Shown in pieces: positions 1-6,120 of a stretch of 14,733 bases of DNA; within the stretch, counting starts at the first letter, position 1, and each line of letters opens with the position of its first letter. The notes below the pieces were generated by a model, which did not search any database, was not told the DNA's origin, and saw nothing but the letters and a program-made list of their open reading frames with translations. A program made the translations under genes and the position numbers. Source of the stretch: Firmicutes bacterium UBA6648 (lineage in GTDB: Bacteria; Bacillota; Clostridia; Peptostreptococcales; Anaerovoracaceae). The stretch lies in NCBI GenBank assembly GCA_002455605.1, contig DKLE01000177.1:1-14733 (forward strand). The letters run 5' to 3'.

Positions 1-1545
1 TTTTGAAGGAGTACCCGGATTAGTAATTTTTACATTAATACCTGAGAACCCTTTCTTTTCTAAAAGACGATTAATAAACGCTATAAAATTTGTATCTGTT
101 GTATTTTCAGGGATCAGAAGACTGGGAAATGACTGAGCAGCCTGTTCCACAGCTTCTGTATCCGAATTATCATTTTTAGCAGCTACTATAAGCACAAAAT
201 CTTTTGTTTCCTGTACACTGTTTTTGGATACAGTAGCTGTGAGAGTAATGGTTATCTCCGTATCAGGAGGGTTTAATAATCCTCCATCCGAAAGAACAGT
301 ATCATTACTTGATCTCCACGTAATGGCTGTTCCATTTATTCCTGTGAGCGGCAGAGTGAGATCATCTGTTACTGGTGTTGATGTATCTAAATTCAGAGCT
401 CCTGCTGCTTCAGATACGGCATCTTCATCACTCATCTCGGGATGCTGCCACTTATGCATAGGATATTCGCCATCTACGGCCATAAACTTTGACTCCTGAG
501 GTGAATTTGCTCCATTAATTAACGCAACAAAATCTACGCTTTTCATGTCAGCAGCACTCTTGGCTTCATTTGTGCCAGAAACTGAAGCCATGCTTCCAAA
601 ACCTTTTTCTGATGAGATGTCTAACCAATAGCAATCATTGGCAGTCACAGAAATACCATCCTGATAACCTGCCAATGCACCTACATTCCCGCTTCCGGTA
701 ATGCTTCCGGTATTATAGCTATTCTGCAAACTAGATATGTAACTTTTAGATGTATAACCTAAAATTCCTCCAACATTGTTTTTTGCAGTACTGATATCTC
801 CACGGTTATAGCAATAGCTGATCTCAGCAAACTTGGCATTGCCAACAATGCCGCCTGCCATCATTTTCCCTGACACCTTTCCCGCATTGAAAGAACCTGA
901 TATCTTAGCATTAGTCGCATAGTTGCTACCTTCTGTACCACCTACGAGCCCACCTACAGTAGTTCCATCTATCGCATTCACAGTGACATAACTGGCACAG
1001 TTTACAATTTGGCTGCCACTATTAGCACAGCCGACAAGACCTCCTGTGTAAGTAGCTCCACCTGTCTCAGTGGAAATGCTACCTTTGACAGAAAGTTTTT
1101 TTACTATACCTCCGGACCCCAAATTTCCAAAAAAACCAAGGTATTTACTACCATCGTTCTTGTTAATATATATTCCGCTGACAGTATGACCCCGTCCGTC
1201 AAAGGTTCCTGTATAAGGTGTTCCCGCACTCCCAATTGGAGTCCATTGCTTGTCCTCATTCCCGCTCAGTTGAATGTTGTCTTCAAGAACGGCACATGAG
1301 CCCAAATCTTTATTGGCTTCCTCTGCAAACCAGACCAATTCTTCAGCAGTGTGAATTACATAAGGGTTTTCCTCAGTTCCGTCACCAAGTGCCGGTATAC
1401 TTACGACATCAGAAAGATTTTCGACACCTTCATCTGCATATGCATTCAAAGTGCCGTTCTCTGGTGCCCAGAACCCTGTAATAATCATGGCAATGGTTAG
1501 AATTAATACTAGAACTTTACTTGCTTTATTCGTTTCCAAAAACAT
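1..1545 (-). CDS. Secreted GLUG-repeat surface protein with Ig-like domain, partial (C-terminus beyond left edge)
   Basis: This frame stays open for 515 codons from an ATG at 1545 to the first base of the window, so the C-terminus is missing. A ribosome site AAGGAG lies about 10 nt before the ATG. Residues 1-37 look like a signal peptide: a hydrophobic core at about 11-26, then cleavage after AYA. A segment of the GDGTEENPYVIHTAEEL type follows at about 55-75. A run of GLUG-type repeats with cores GGLVG, GGLVG, GGIVG and GGILG lies at about 165-285, and an atrophied bacterial Ig-like domain at about 375-460 (core ITWRSSND). Such proteins are exported and usually cell-wall bound, often through domains near the C-terminus, which cannot be seen here. 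The cobalamin riboswitch in its leader suggests a role in corrinoid capture; this is inference. An adhesin or other surface role is possible. The frame and export are secure, the function is not. Confidence 0.9.
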   Translation of the reverse strand, partial: MFLETNKASKVLVLILTIAMIITGFWAPENGTLNAYADEGVENLSDVVSIPALGDGTEENPYVIHTAEELVWFAEEANKDLGSCAVLEDNIQLSGNEDKQWTPIGSAGTPYTGTFDGRGHTVSGIYINKNDGSKYLGFFGNLGSGGIVKKLSVKGSISTETGGATYTGGLVGCANSGSQIVNCASYVTVNAIDGTTVGGLVGGTEGSNYATNAKISGSFNAGKVSGKMMAGGIVGNAKFAEISYCYNRGDISTAKNNVGGILGYTSKSYISSLQNSYNTGSITGSGNVGALAGYQDGISVTANDCYWLDISSEKGFGSMASVSGTNEAKSAADMKSVDFVALINGANSPQESKFMAVDGEYPMHKWQHPEMSDEDAVSEAAGALNLDTSTPVTDDLTLPLTGINGTAITWRSSNDTVLSDGGLLNPPDTEITITLTATVSKNSVQETKDFVLIVAAKNDNSDTEAVEQAAQSFPSLLIPENTTDTNFIAFINRLLEKKGFSGINVKITNPGTPSK

Positions 1546-1652
1546 TGCTTTCTCTTCTCCTTCTTTTATTTTTATCTATATCATCGCATATTGCGTTATT
1601 GTATAAGAAGATAAAACTTTTATTCTTTTCCACGAGAAACAAAATACTCAGC

Positions 1653-1731
1653 CATACTGCAATCCGTTTTTTCTGCATACAAAAAGACTGTAGTAATGAA
1701 CATACTACAGTCCGTTTTTCTGCATATAAAA
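1653..1731. repeat. Two imperfect direct repeats, about 32 bp, 48 bp apart
   Basis: Copy 1 is 1653-1684 and copy 2 is 1701-1731. Both read catact, then a pyrimidine/purine-varied core, then ccg, a T run, ctgcata and an A run. Copy 2 supplies one arm of the leader terminator. Copy 1 lies just downstream in the transcript and carries a related arm that could pair, imperfectly and with wobble, with the other terminator arm. It may be a local duplication or an alternative-pairing element. Confidence 0.6.
1681..1712 (-). terminator. Intrinsic terminator in the riboswitch leader (likely expression platform)
   Basis: On the minus strand GACTGTAGTA pairs perfectly with TACTACAGTC (10 bp) across a 7-nt loop, followed at once by TTTTTG. 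It lies about 100 nt after the cobalamin aptamer and 136 nt before the start codon of the surface protein. It is therefore a natural place for B12-dependent termination. The plus-strand reading is also followed by a T run, so the hairpin could work both ways. Confidence 0.7.
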
Positions 1732-1810
1732 GCAATTATGTATCTATCACACATGAATATACATATTACATAAGTATAACCGATTTCCCGCGGAATACTA
1801 CTTTTCATTT

Positions 1811-1960
1811 CATGCAGGTCTTCTGGCTCACGGATCATCACTTTTTCTAACCTTCCCGAGCTCTTCTCAGTGGTATTCCAGAAAAAGTTCCTCGCTTACA
1901 GCGGCGGGACCGCGCAGGTTTTTCACCTGCTTCCCTCTTAGCCATCCTAATTTAGTAGTT
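1811..1960 (-). ncRNA. Cobalamin (adenosylcobalamin-class) riboswitch
   Basis: Read on the minus strand, the conserved core is present in the right order. GGGAAGC and AGGTGaaaaaCCTGC form a hairpin, followed by GCGGTCCCGCCGCTGTAA. Next come CCACTG and the GGGAAGG segment. Last is the B12 box, GATGATCC..GAGCCAGAAGACCTGC. This class binds adenosylcobalamin or related corrinoids and normally turns off B12 synthesis or uptake genes when ligand is present. The next gene downstream on the strand is the GLUG surface protein. The outer P1 helix boundary is approximate. Confidence 0.94.
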
Positions 1961-2023
1961 CAACAAATTAAAACGGAACATAAAATGATTATTAAATTAA
2001 TATCAAACTTTTCATTTATTCAA

Positions 2024-2052
2024 ATATTACCATTAAATAGTATTTGTGTCAA
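2024..2052 (-). promoter_or_regulatory. Promoter of the riboswitch leader and surface protein
   Basis: On the minus strand there is a perfect -35 TTGACA, a 17-nt spacer and TAATAT as -10. The predicted start near 2017 leaves about 57 nt before the aptamer and about 470 nt of leader before the ATG at 1545. This is a strong housekeeping-sigma match that fits the riboswitch layout. Confidence 0.8.
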
Positions 2053-2099
2053 CATCGCCAAACCTGCCTGTATTTCGCTTTTGTTCATGTCACTGGTCA

Positions 2100-2477
2100 T
2101 TAAAAAGCTCGTCTAAATAATTCATTAATTAATAACAAATCAATAAAATCTCGAAATAGTCCTCTTCTCCTAAACATCCCACCACGGCTTCGCTGTGCAC
2201 TTTCTACCGATAATTTCATGGGATATTGGTTTGCATATTCCTCCAAATCAGGGTACATGATGCATACTTTAGTGTAGATATCATCTCCAATTTGATCTAA
2301 CATATCTTGGTTTATTATATGTCTGCATGATTCCAGCTGATCACATGAAAATATGATAAAAGGCTGAACTTTATAATAGATTTCTGGATAAGTAATATCG
2401 CTGGCAAAATTATTCTTCACTGTGGCATCAATACTGGGAAGAAATTCACCCTCCTGCATACTATAATAGTTTTTCAT
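2100..2477 (-). CDS. Hypothetical 125-aa protein with Arg-rich C-terminus
   Basis: The start is supported by a perfect AGGAGG at 2483-2488, five nt before the ATG. I do not recognise a named family. The N-terminal half contains YPEIYYKVQPFIIFSCDQL, a Tyr/Cys-containing segment reminiscent of small clostridial proteins with a YPEIYY...CD pattern. The C-terminus (about residues 95-125) is basic and amphipathic, with several RRR/RR clusters and the stretch FRDFIDLLLINELFRR. There is no signal peptide or membrane helix. It lies between the tmRNA terminator and the promoter of the riboswitch leader, and is probably monocistronic. A sporulation link is possible from similarity of style only. The gene is very likely real; the function is unknown. 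Confidence 0.85.
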   Translation of the reverse strand: MKNYYSMQEGEFLPSIDATVKNNFASDITYPEIYYKVQPFIIFSCDQLESCRHIINQDMLDQIGDDIYTKVCIMYPDLEEYANQYPMKLSVESAQRSRGGMFRRRGLFRDFIDLLLINELFRRAF

Positions 2478-2510
2478 ATTGTCCTCCTATTTTTTACTTT
2501 TATATAAATC

Positions 2511-2539
2511 ATTATATGTATTAGCCTATAAATGGTGAA
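2511..2539 (-). promoter_or_regulatory. Possible promoter of the 125-aa protein gene
   Basis: On the minus strand TTCACC is followed by 17 nt and TATAAT, about 35 nt before the start codon. The -10 is perfect; the -35 matches 4 of 6. The extended sequence CATATAAT also resembles a sporulation SigE/SigK -10, but no fitting -35 was seen. Confidence 0.4.
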
Positions 2540-2600
2540 GATATTCAGCTTTATAAAATAGAAAGGTTGCTTGGACTTTCTTCCTATCTTAATCTAAACA

Positions 2601-2628
2601 AATAAAAAAAGACCCATACGGGTCTATT
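2601..2628 (-). terminator. Intrinsic terminator of ssrA
   Basis: On the minus strand AGACCC-GTAT-GGGTCT forms a 6-bp stem with a tetraloop, followed by a run of six T and then ATTTG. It starts about 13 nt after the CCA end of the tmRNA. Confidence 0.9.
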
Positions 2629-2637
2629 TTATTTCTT

Positions 2638-3009
2638 TGGTGGAGATGGCGGGAGTCGAACCCGCGTCCGAAAGCATTTTCACATGAATTTCTCCGAGCG
2701 CAGCCAATGTTTTAAAGCTTCGCCTCTTTAAGCGCCCGTTGGCAGGCTCATAAATCGACTATCCTATAGTTCCCCTGTGCTACTAGGAGCTCACACAGAG
2801 TTTTCCCGTATGTCGACGCCGGATCATGCACCTACGGGTGAATGCAGGCCGACGACGCTACCGCTGTGCGCGGCGCTGAACTATGCAGCTAATGCGTAAT
2901 TGTTATTATTTTTAGCGTTTATATTTAACGTGCCATTTTTAACGCAGACTTGGCAAACTGCGGCTCGCTTATCAGGCTTCTACACCCCCGTCGAAACCTT
3001 TACATCCCC
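2638..3009 (-). ncRNA. ssrA: Transfer-messenger RNA (tmRNA)
   Basis: tmRNA frees ribosomes stalled on broken mRNA and adds a degradation tag to the unfinished protein, working with SmpB and EF-Tu. The 5' end GGGGATG pairs with CATCTCC at the 3' end, giving the acceptor stem with the G-U wobble at the third pair that alanyl-tRNA synthetase recognises, and CCA is encoded. The T-arm reads GGGTTCGACTCCC. The 5' part has the conserved GTTTCGACGG segment. The tag frame at 2881-2916 reads AKNNNNYALAA then TAG, with the ALAA end seen by ClpXP-type proteases. Pseudoknot-forming GC-rich segments follow. The length of 372 nt is normal. smpB lies nearby on the same strand. Confidence 0.97.
2881..2916 (-). 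other. tmRNA tag-peptide reading frame (AKNNNNYALAA, stop TAG)
   Basis: The resume codon GCT and ten further codons encode AKNNNNYALAA, followed by TAG. Asn-rich tags ending in ALAA are usual in Clostridia. The exact resume codon is inferred from the usual Ala and tag length. Confidence 0.88.
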
Positions 3010-3018
3010 TTGTTATGG

Positions 3019-3046
3019 ATTATCTTCTGGCTGGCTTCCCTTCCAA
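3019..3046 (-). promoter_or_regulatory. Candidate ssrA promoter
   Basis: On the minus strand TTGGAA is followed by 16 nt and GATAAT, ending nine nt before the mature tmRNA 5' end. Since RNase P trims that end, a start a few nt upstream fits. It overlaps the 3' end of the small membrane protein gene, so ssrA may also be reached by read-through. Confidence 0.4.
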
Positions 3047-3253
3047 GAAAACAACAGCAGCTTTAATCATCAAAGGAATATAGGTTAAAACAAATAAAAT
3101 TTTAGCACTTTTCTTTACGGAGCCTTTTGCTTTATTAGAAACAGAAGTTCCGATAAGAATCCCCATTGAACACAAGCATATTTTAATCAATTCCATATCT
3201 TTCCAATCAGCTTTTTCCATATATCGATCTGCATAGTTGAGTAAACACTTCAT
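3020..3253 (-). CDS. Small membrane-associated protein (of the type often labelled 'permease of phosphate ABC transporter')
   Basis: This is a 77-aa protein. The first 22 residues are charged (NYADRYMEKADWKDMELIK). A hydrophobic segment, IKICLCSMGILIGTSV, lies at about 23-40. A Lys-rich loop (NKAKGSVKKSAK) follows, then a second hydrophobic segment, ILFVLTYIPLMIKAAVVFL, at about 51-70, giving a two-helix hairpin. The pattern matches a short clostridial family that databases call a phosphate ABC transporter permease. It is far too short for an ABC permease and lacks any permease motif, so that name should not be trusted. The ribosome site AAAGGA lies about 11 nt before the ATG. It sits between the smpB terminator and ssrA. 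Confidence 0.78.
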   Translation of the reverse strand: MKCLLNYADRYMEKADWKDMELIKICLCSMGILIGTSVSNKAKGSVKKSAKILFVLTYIPLMIKAAVVFLEGKPARR

Positions 3254-3329
3254 AATTTTTTATTCCTTTCTGCATAGATTATGTAAACTGACTAACCGCT
3301 CATTGTGTGCTGAATTATTTCTTGCTTTT

Positions 3330-3358
3330 ATTATACACGATAACCTTATAAAGAAAAC
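3330..3358 (-). promoter_or_regulatory. Possible promoter of the small membrane protein gene
   Basis: A perfect minus-strand TATAAT at 3330-3335 has a weak -35 (GTTTTC or TGTTTT) 17-18 nt upstream. It lies about 75 nt before the start codon and after the smpB terminator. Only the -10 is convincing. Confidence 0.35.
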
Positions 3359-3386
3359 ACTTATTTTTGAAATTTTTTTATTCAAA

Positions 3387-3420
3387 ACTCAAAACACTTG
3401 AAATATAAAGTGTTTTGAGT
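3387..3420 (-). terminator. Intrinsic terminator of the rluA-like/lepB/smpB operon
   Basis: On the minus strand a perfect 13-bp stem (ACTCAAAACACTT pairing with AAGTGTTTTGAGT) has an 8-nt loop and is followed by TTTGAAT. The U tail is short, but the stem is long and begins 3 nt after the smpB stop codon. Confidence 0.75.
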
Positions 3421-3423
3421 CTC

Positions 3424-3891
3424 TTAGTAATTTTTTGAATCCCTTCGGACTGCCTGCTGCATTTTTCTGTCCGCATCCTTTTTAGCGATGTCCTGACGTT
3501 TATCATATATTTTCTTTCCTCGAGCCACAGCCAGTTCCATCTTTGCCCGTCCCTGCTGATTAATATAGACATTAAGCGGCACTAAGGTTAATCCTTTCAG
3601 GGTAGTCAATCCGATTAATTTTCGGATCTCCTGTTTATGAAGCAACAATTTTCTAGGTCTGAGCGGATCCACATTAAAACGATTTCCCTGTTCATAGGGG
3701 CTTATATGCATGCCGTAAATAATCAATTCACCGTTTTCAATTTTTGCGTAGCTCTCTTTAATATTTATCTTGCCTTTACGGATGGATTTGATTTCTGTAC
3801 CCGTCAGCACCATTCCCGCTTCGTATACATCTTCTATAAAAAAATCATGCCTGGCCTTCTTGTTGTTGGCAATTATTTTTTTCTCTTTCAT
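3424..3891 (-). CDS. smpB: SsrA-binding protein SmpB
   Basis: SmpB binds the tRNA-like part of tmRNA and mimics the codon-anticodon helix in the ribosomal A site, making trans-translation possible. The 155 residues carry the family signatures: NKKARHDFFIEDVYEAGMVL near the N-terminus, TGTEIKSIRKGKINIKESYA, and the GELIIYGMHISPYEQGN barrel segment. Later come the KLLLHKQEI and GLTLVPLNVY segments and a basic tail (KKIYDKRQDIAKKD) that inserts into the mRNA channel. I prefer the ATG at 3891, nine nt from AGGAG. The ATG at 3897 would leave only three nt. It is the last gene of the operon, 45-51 nt after lepB, and close to ssrA. Confidence 0.96.
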   Translation of the reverse strand: MKEKKIIANNKKARHDFFIEDVYEAGMVLTGTEIKSIRKGKINIKESYAKIENGELIIYGMHISPYEQGNRFNVDPLRPRKLLLHKQEIRKLIGLTTLKGLTLVPLNVYINQQGRAKMELAVARGKKIYDKRQDIAKKDADRKMQQAVRRDSKNY

Positions 3892-3900
3892 TTCCATGCT

Positions 3901-3905
3901 CTCCT
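3901..3905 (-). promoter_or_regulatory. Ribosome binding site deciding the smpB start
   Basis: AGGAG (within AAAGGAG) lies 9 nt before the ATG at 3891 but only 3 nt before the in-frame ATG at 3897. The spacing favours the inner start and a protein beginning MKEKK. Confidence 0.6.
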
Positions 3906-3942
3906 TTCGAAGGGCTTACTATGCCTTATAATTTAGATTTGT

Positions 3943-4455
3943 TTATTTAAACACCTTTATACCGTTAAACGGATATAACCTTACAAAAGCTTTCCCCAAT
4001 ACATCATCAATTTTAACACAGCCAACCTCATCCAGTCTGCTGTCGATGCTCACCAATCGATTATCTCCCATAACAAACAGTTCTCCCTCCGGAATAATCA
4101 AATCTTCAACATGCCCGTCAGTATACCCGTCTTTTGTATAATTTTCTTCCAAAGGTTCACCGTTGATATAAACAATTCCGCTGTCAATGCTGATGGTTTC
4201 TCCCGGTAATCCGATGACTCTTTTAATCAGCATTTTTTCTTTGCCATTTTCAAGCTTTAACCCCGTATGGAAAACGATGATATCTCCTCTCTTGGGTTCT
4301 CCGAAATTGTATGCCTGCTTGTTTAACAATATGTAATTATTCTCATATAAAGTCGGCTCCATAGATGACTCTTTTACAATCGTCGGCTTTATAAACTGCA
4401 TTATAATAAATGCAATTACAATTGCTATTAATATTTCTTTAATTAATCCTTTCAT
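3943..4455 (-). CDS. lepB: Signal peptidase I
   Basis: This membrane protease removes signal peptides from exported proteins on the outer face of the membrane. The 170-aa protein has one N-terminal membrane helix (about residues 5-23). Next is the nucleophile motif ESSMEPTL with Ser31, then the general-base region MLIKRVIGLPGE with Lys78, and the GDNRLVSIDSR motif at about 130-140. All catalytic elements are present and the short form is typical of Bacillota. The ribosome site AGGGGG lies about 9-10 nt before the ATG. The gene starts 11 nt after the pseudouridine synthase gene, so they are co-transcribed. It would process exported proteins such as the two large secreted proteins encoded here, although that link is general. 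Confidence 0.96.
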   Translation of the reverse strand: MKGLIKEILIAIVIAFIIMQFIKPTIVKESSMEPTLYENNYILLNKQAYNFGEPKRGDIIVFHTGLKLENGKEKMLIKRVIGLPGETISIDSGIVYINGEPLEENYTKDGYTDGHVEDLIIPEGELFVMGDNRLVSIDSRLDEVGCVKIDDVLGKAFVRLYPFNGIKVFK

Positions 4456-4466
4456 TTCTAATCCCC

Positions 4467-5435
4467 CTAATCAAACAATTCATGTCTTATCTTCTCCAGA
4501 TTTTGCGGCAGCTTGCCTTCTATCTCTTTTCCGATCATATATTGAAGCGGCGCTTCTGCCTCATGAAAGGATAATTTATATGCATGAAGAAACTGCGTTG
4601 TCAATCCAAATCTTTTTTCAATCTGCCTATTGGCTGATAGATCGCCATACTTTGTATCCCCTATCACCGGATATCCTGCACCCCCTAAATGTGCACGTAT
4701 TTGATGGGTTCTTCCGGTTACCAGTTCCACTTCAACCAAAGTAAACCCATTCTTAGAAAGAATCGGTCTTGCGATAGTCTCTATTACTTTACCGCCTTCT
4801 TCCTCCATGGGCATCACTTTAACCATATTTTTATTATTGTCTTTTTCCATCTTATCTTTTAAAATGAGCTCTTCTTCTAATTCTCCGGCTACTACGGTGA
4901 GGTAGTATTTACTGATGTATCCTTTTTCTCTGATCATTAGATTGAGAGTTTGAAGCGATCGGCTGTTTTTTCCAAAGATTACAAGCCCTGTGGTATTCCG
5001 ATCCAGTCTGTTTACCGGCGAAGGAACAAAAGTCCGCTCTCTGTCCGGTCTGTAATCACCCTTCTCAATGAGATAAGAAATAACTTGATTAGCCAGATGG
5101 TTTTTCTTTTCGCTGGAATCGCCATGAGTCAGCAAACCAAAAGGCTTTTCTACTATAATTATATTTTCATCCTCATAGGCAATATTAAACTGTTTTTTTG
5201 CTCTTTGAGTTTTTTTCTTTTCCTTGAGAGACTCAAAATTTTCTTCGCTAATATACAAGGCTAATTCATCGCCCTGCTTCAATATTGTCTCTGCACTTCC
5301 TCTCTTGCCATTAATTTTTATATCCTTGCGTATCAGCTTGTAAATATAGCTCAGGGAAGCGTTTCTTAAATACTTCTTCAGAAACCTGTCCAGCCTCTGC
5401 ATATCTTCATTTTCTGTTATTACTAATTTAATCAT
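4467..5435 (-). CDS. RluA-family pseudouridine synthase
   Basis: It converts specific uridines of rRNA (or tRNA) to pseudouridine. The 322-aa protein has an S4 RNA-binding domain at about 12-60 (RLDRFLKKYL...KLIRKDIKING) and a catalytic domain from about 90. The catalytic loop reads NRLDRNTTG with Asp145; many relatives have His in place of the first Asn. The late motif GRTHQIRAHL and KYGD are also present. The ATG at 5435 is chosen because MIKLVITENEDMQRLDRFL matches the usual family N-terminus. A longer frame to 5471 needs a TTG start. No Shine-Dalgarno precedes the ATG, and a -10 element lies only six nt upstream (see promoter). It is the first gene of the lepB/smpB operon. The target site (RluC/RluD-type) cannot be assigned. 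Confidence 0.92.
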   Translation of the reverse strand: MIKLVITENEDMQRLDRFLKKYLRNASLSYIYKLIRKDIKINGKRGSAETILKQGDELALYISEENFESLKEKKKTQRAKKQFNIAYEDENIIIVEKPFGLLTHGDSSEKKNHLANQVISYLIEKGDYRPDRERTFVPSPVNRLDRNTTGLVIFGKNSRSLQTLNLMIREKGYISKYYLTVVAGELEEELILKDKMEKDNNKNMVKVMPMEEEGGKVIETIARPILSKNGFTLVEVELVTGRTHQIRAHLGGAGYPVIGDTKYGDLSANRQIEKRFGLTTQFLHAYKLSFHEAEAPLQYMIGKEIEGKLPQNLEKIRHELFD

Positions 5436-5441
5436 GAAATG

Positions 5442-5479
5442 ATTATAACATATTATATGCAAAATATACAACGTAACAA
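5442..5479 (-). promoter_or_regulatory. Promoter of the rluA-like/lepB/smpB operon, giving a leaderless or near-leaderless mRNA
   Basis: There are two minus-strand -10 elements, both TATAAT: 5442-5447 (with TTGTAT 18 nt upstream) and 5452-5457 (with TTGTTA 16 nt upstream). The first would start transcription about at the ATG at 5435, the second about 10 nt before it. Neither leaves room for a Shine-Dalgarno, and none is visible. Confidence 0.5.
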
Positions 5480-5575
5480 AAATTTAATAAAAAACTCTAC
5501 AAAAATTCGTCAAAATATGATAAATTATTTATATATCATTTGAAAAGACAAATGTTTACTTAGGGGGATTTATAT

Positions 5576-6040
5576 ATGGGAAAATTAAAAGATATATTAT
5601 ATGATATCAGTGATATATTAACAGCATTCTGTATTGTAGGGATAGCAGGCCTGGTGATCTGGTGCAGCATCGGCAATATTATGGATTATCCGTCTATTGT
5701 CTCAGCAGCTCAGCAGGACAAAAAAAATACTAACTTCGGATTGGCTGTCCCTGTAGGGGATAGTACTACCGGTGGTGCAGTAACAACAAACGGTGCCTTG
5801 GACAGTGAGACCGGCGACTCCGAGTACCCTTTTTCCATCTACATAAACTACGGCGAATCAACAGCATCCATTGCAGAAAAATTTGTTAATATCGGGCTAT
5901 TTGATTCCGTTGAACAATTCAATACCTTACTGGAACAGAAAAATGCTGCTTCCTCTATTAAATCAGGTAATTTTATTATTCCTGCCAACTCTACTCCGGA
6001 AGAAGTCATCGCTAAAATCACAACAACACCTAGTGTATAA
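5576..6040 (+). CDS. Membrane-anchored protein with MltG/YceG-type LysM-like domain only
   Basis: The 154-aa protein has one membrane helix at about residues 14-33 and a Thr/Gly/Ser-rich linker at about 50-82. A domain at about 85-150 reads IYINYGESTASIAEKFVNIGLFDS...IKSGNFIIPANSTPEEVIAKI. This matches the N-terminal LysM-like part of the endolytic transglycosylase MltG, which trims nascent peptidoglycan. The catalytic domain with its Glu is absent: the frame ends at a normal stop and a terminator follows 23 nt later, so it appears complete and not broken. It probably sits outside the membrane near the cell wall. The ribosome site GGGGGA lies about 8 nt before the ATG. It is divergent from the pseudouridine synthase operon. 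A regulatory or wall-binding role is inferred. Confidence 0.85.
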   Translation: MGKLKDILYDISDILTAFCIVGIAGLVIWCSIGNIMDYPSIVSAAQQDKKNTNFGLAVPVGDSTTGGAVTTNGALDSETGDSEYPFSIYINYGESTASIAEKFVNIGLFDSVEQFNTLLEQKNAASSIKSGNFIIPANSTPEEVIAKITTTPSV

Positions 6041-6062
6041 GAAATATTGATATAAAAGCAAA

Positions 6063-6097
6063 ACAACCGATGCTCTTTAGCAACGGTTGTTTTTTTA
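6063..6097 (+). terminator. Intrinsic terminator after the MltG-like gene (probably bidirectional)
   Basis: ACAACCG pairs with CGGTTGT and, inside a one-base mismatch, TGCT pairs with AGCA across a 4-nt loop. Seven further T follow. On the minus strand the same stem is followed by TTTGCTTTT, so it may also end the convergent 93-aa gene. Confidence 0.92.
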
Positions 6098-6120
6098 ACA
6101 TGTATATGTTTTTTCTTCCA

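Noticed and set aside
1521..1850. Open frames on both strands (109 aa plus strand; 69 and 73 aa minus strand) before the surface protein
   Set aside because: They lie in the riboswitch leader, lack convincing ribosome sites, and their repeated peptide pattern simply reflects the direct repeat around the terminator.
2020..2088. 22-codon minus-strand frame beginning MNKSEIQAGL
   Set aside because: It has no ribosome site and overlaps the consensus promoter of the riboswitch leader.
2900..3088. 62-aa plus-strand frame
   Set aside because: It lies over the tmRNA gene on the other strand; chance frame.
3020..3253. Naming the 77-aa protein a phosphate ABC transporter permease
   Set aside because: Two short hydrophobic segments cannot form an ABC permease and no coupling motif is seen; the database-style name is kept only as a cross-reference.
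3637..3936. 99-aa hydrophobic plus-strand frame
   Set aside because: Antisense shadow of smpB.
5848..6066. 72-aa minus-strand frame
   Set aside because: Antisense to the MltG-like gene, without a ribosome site.
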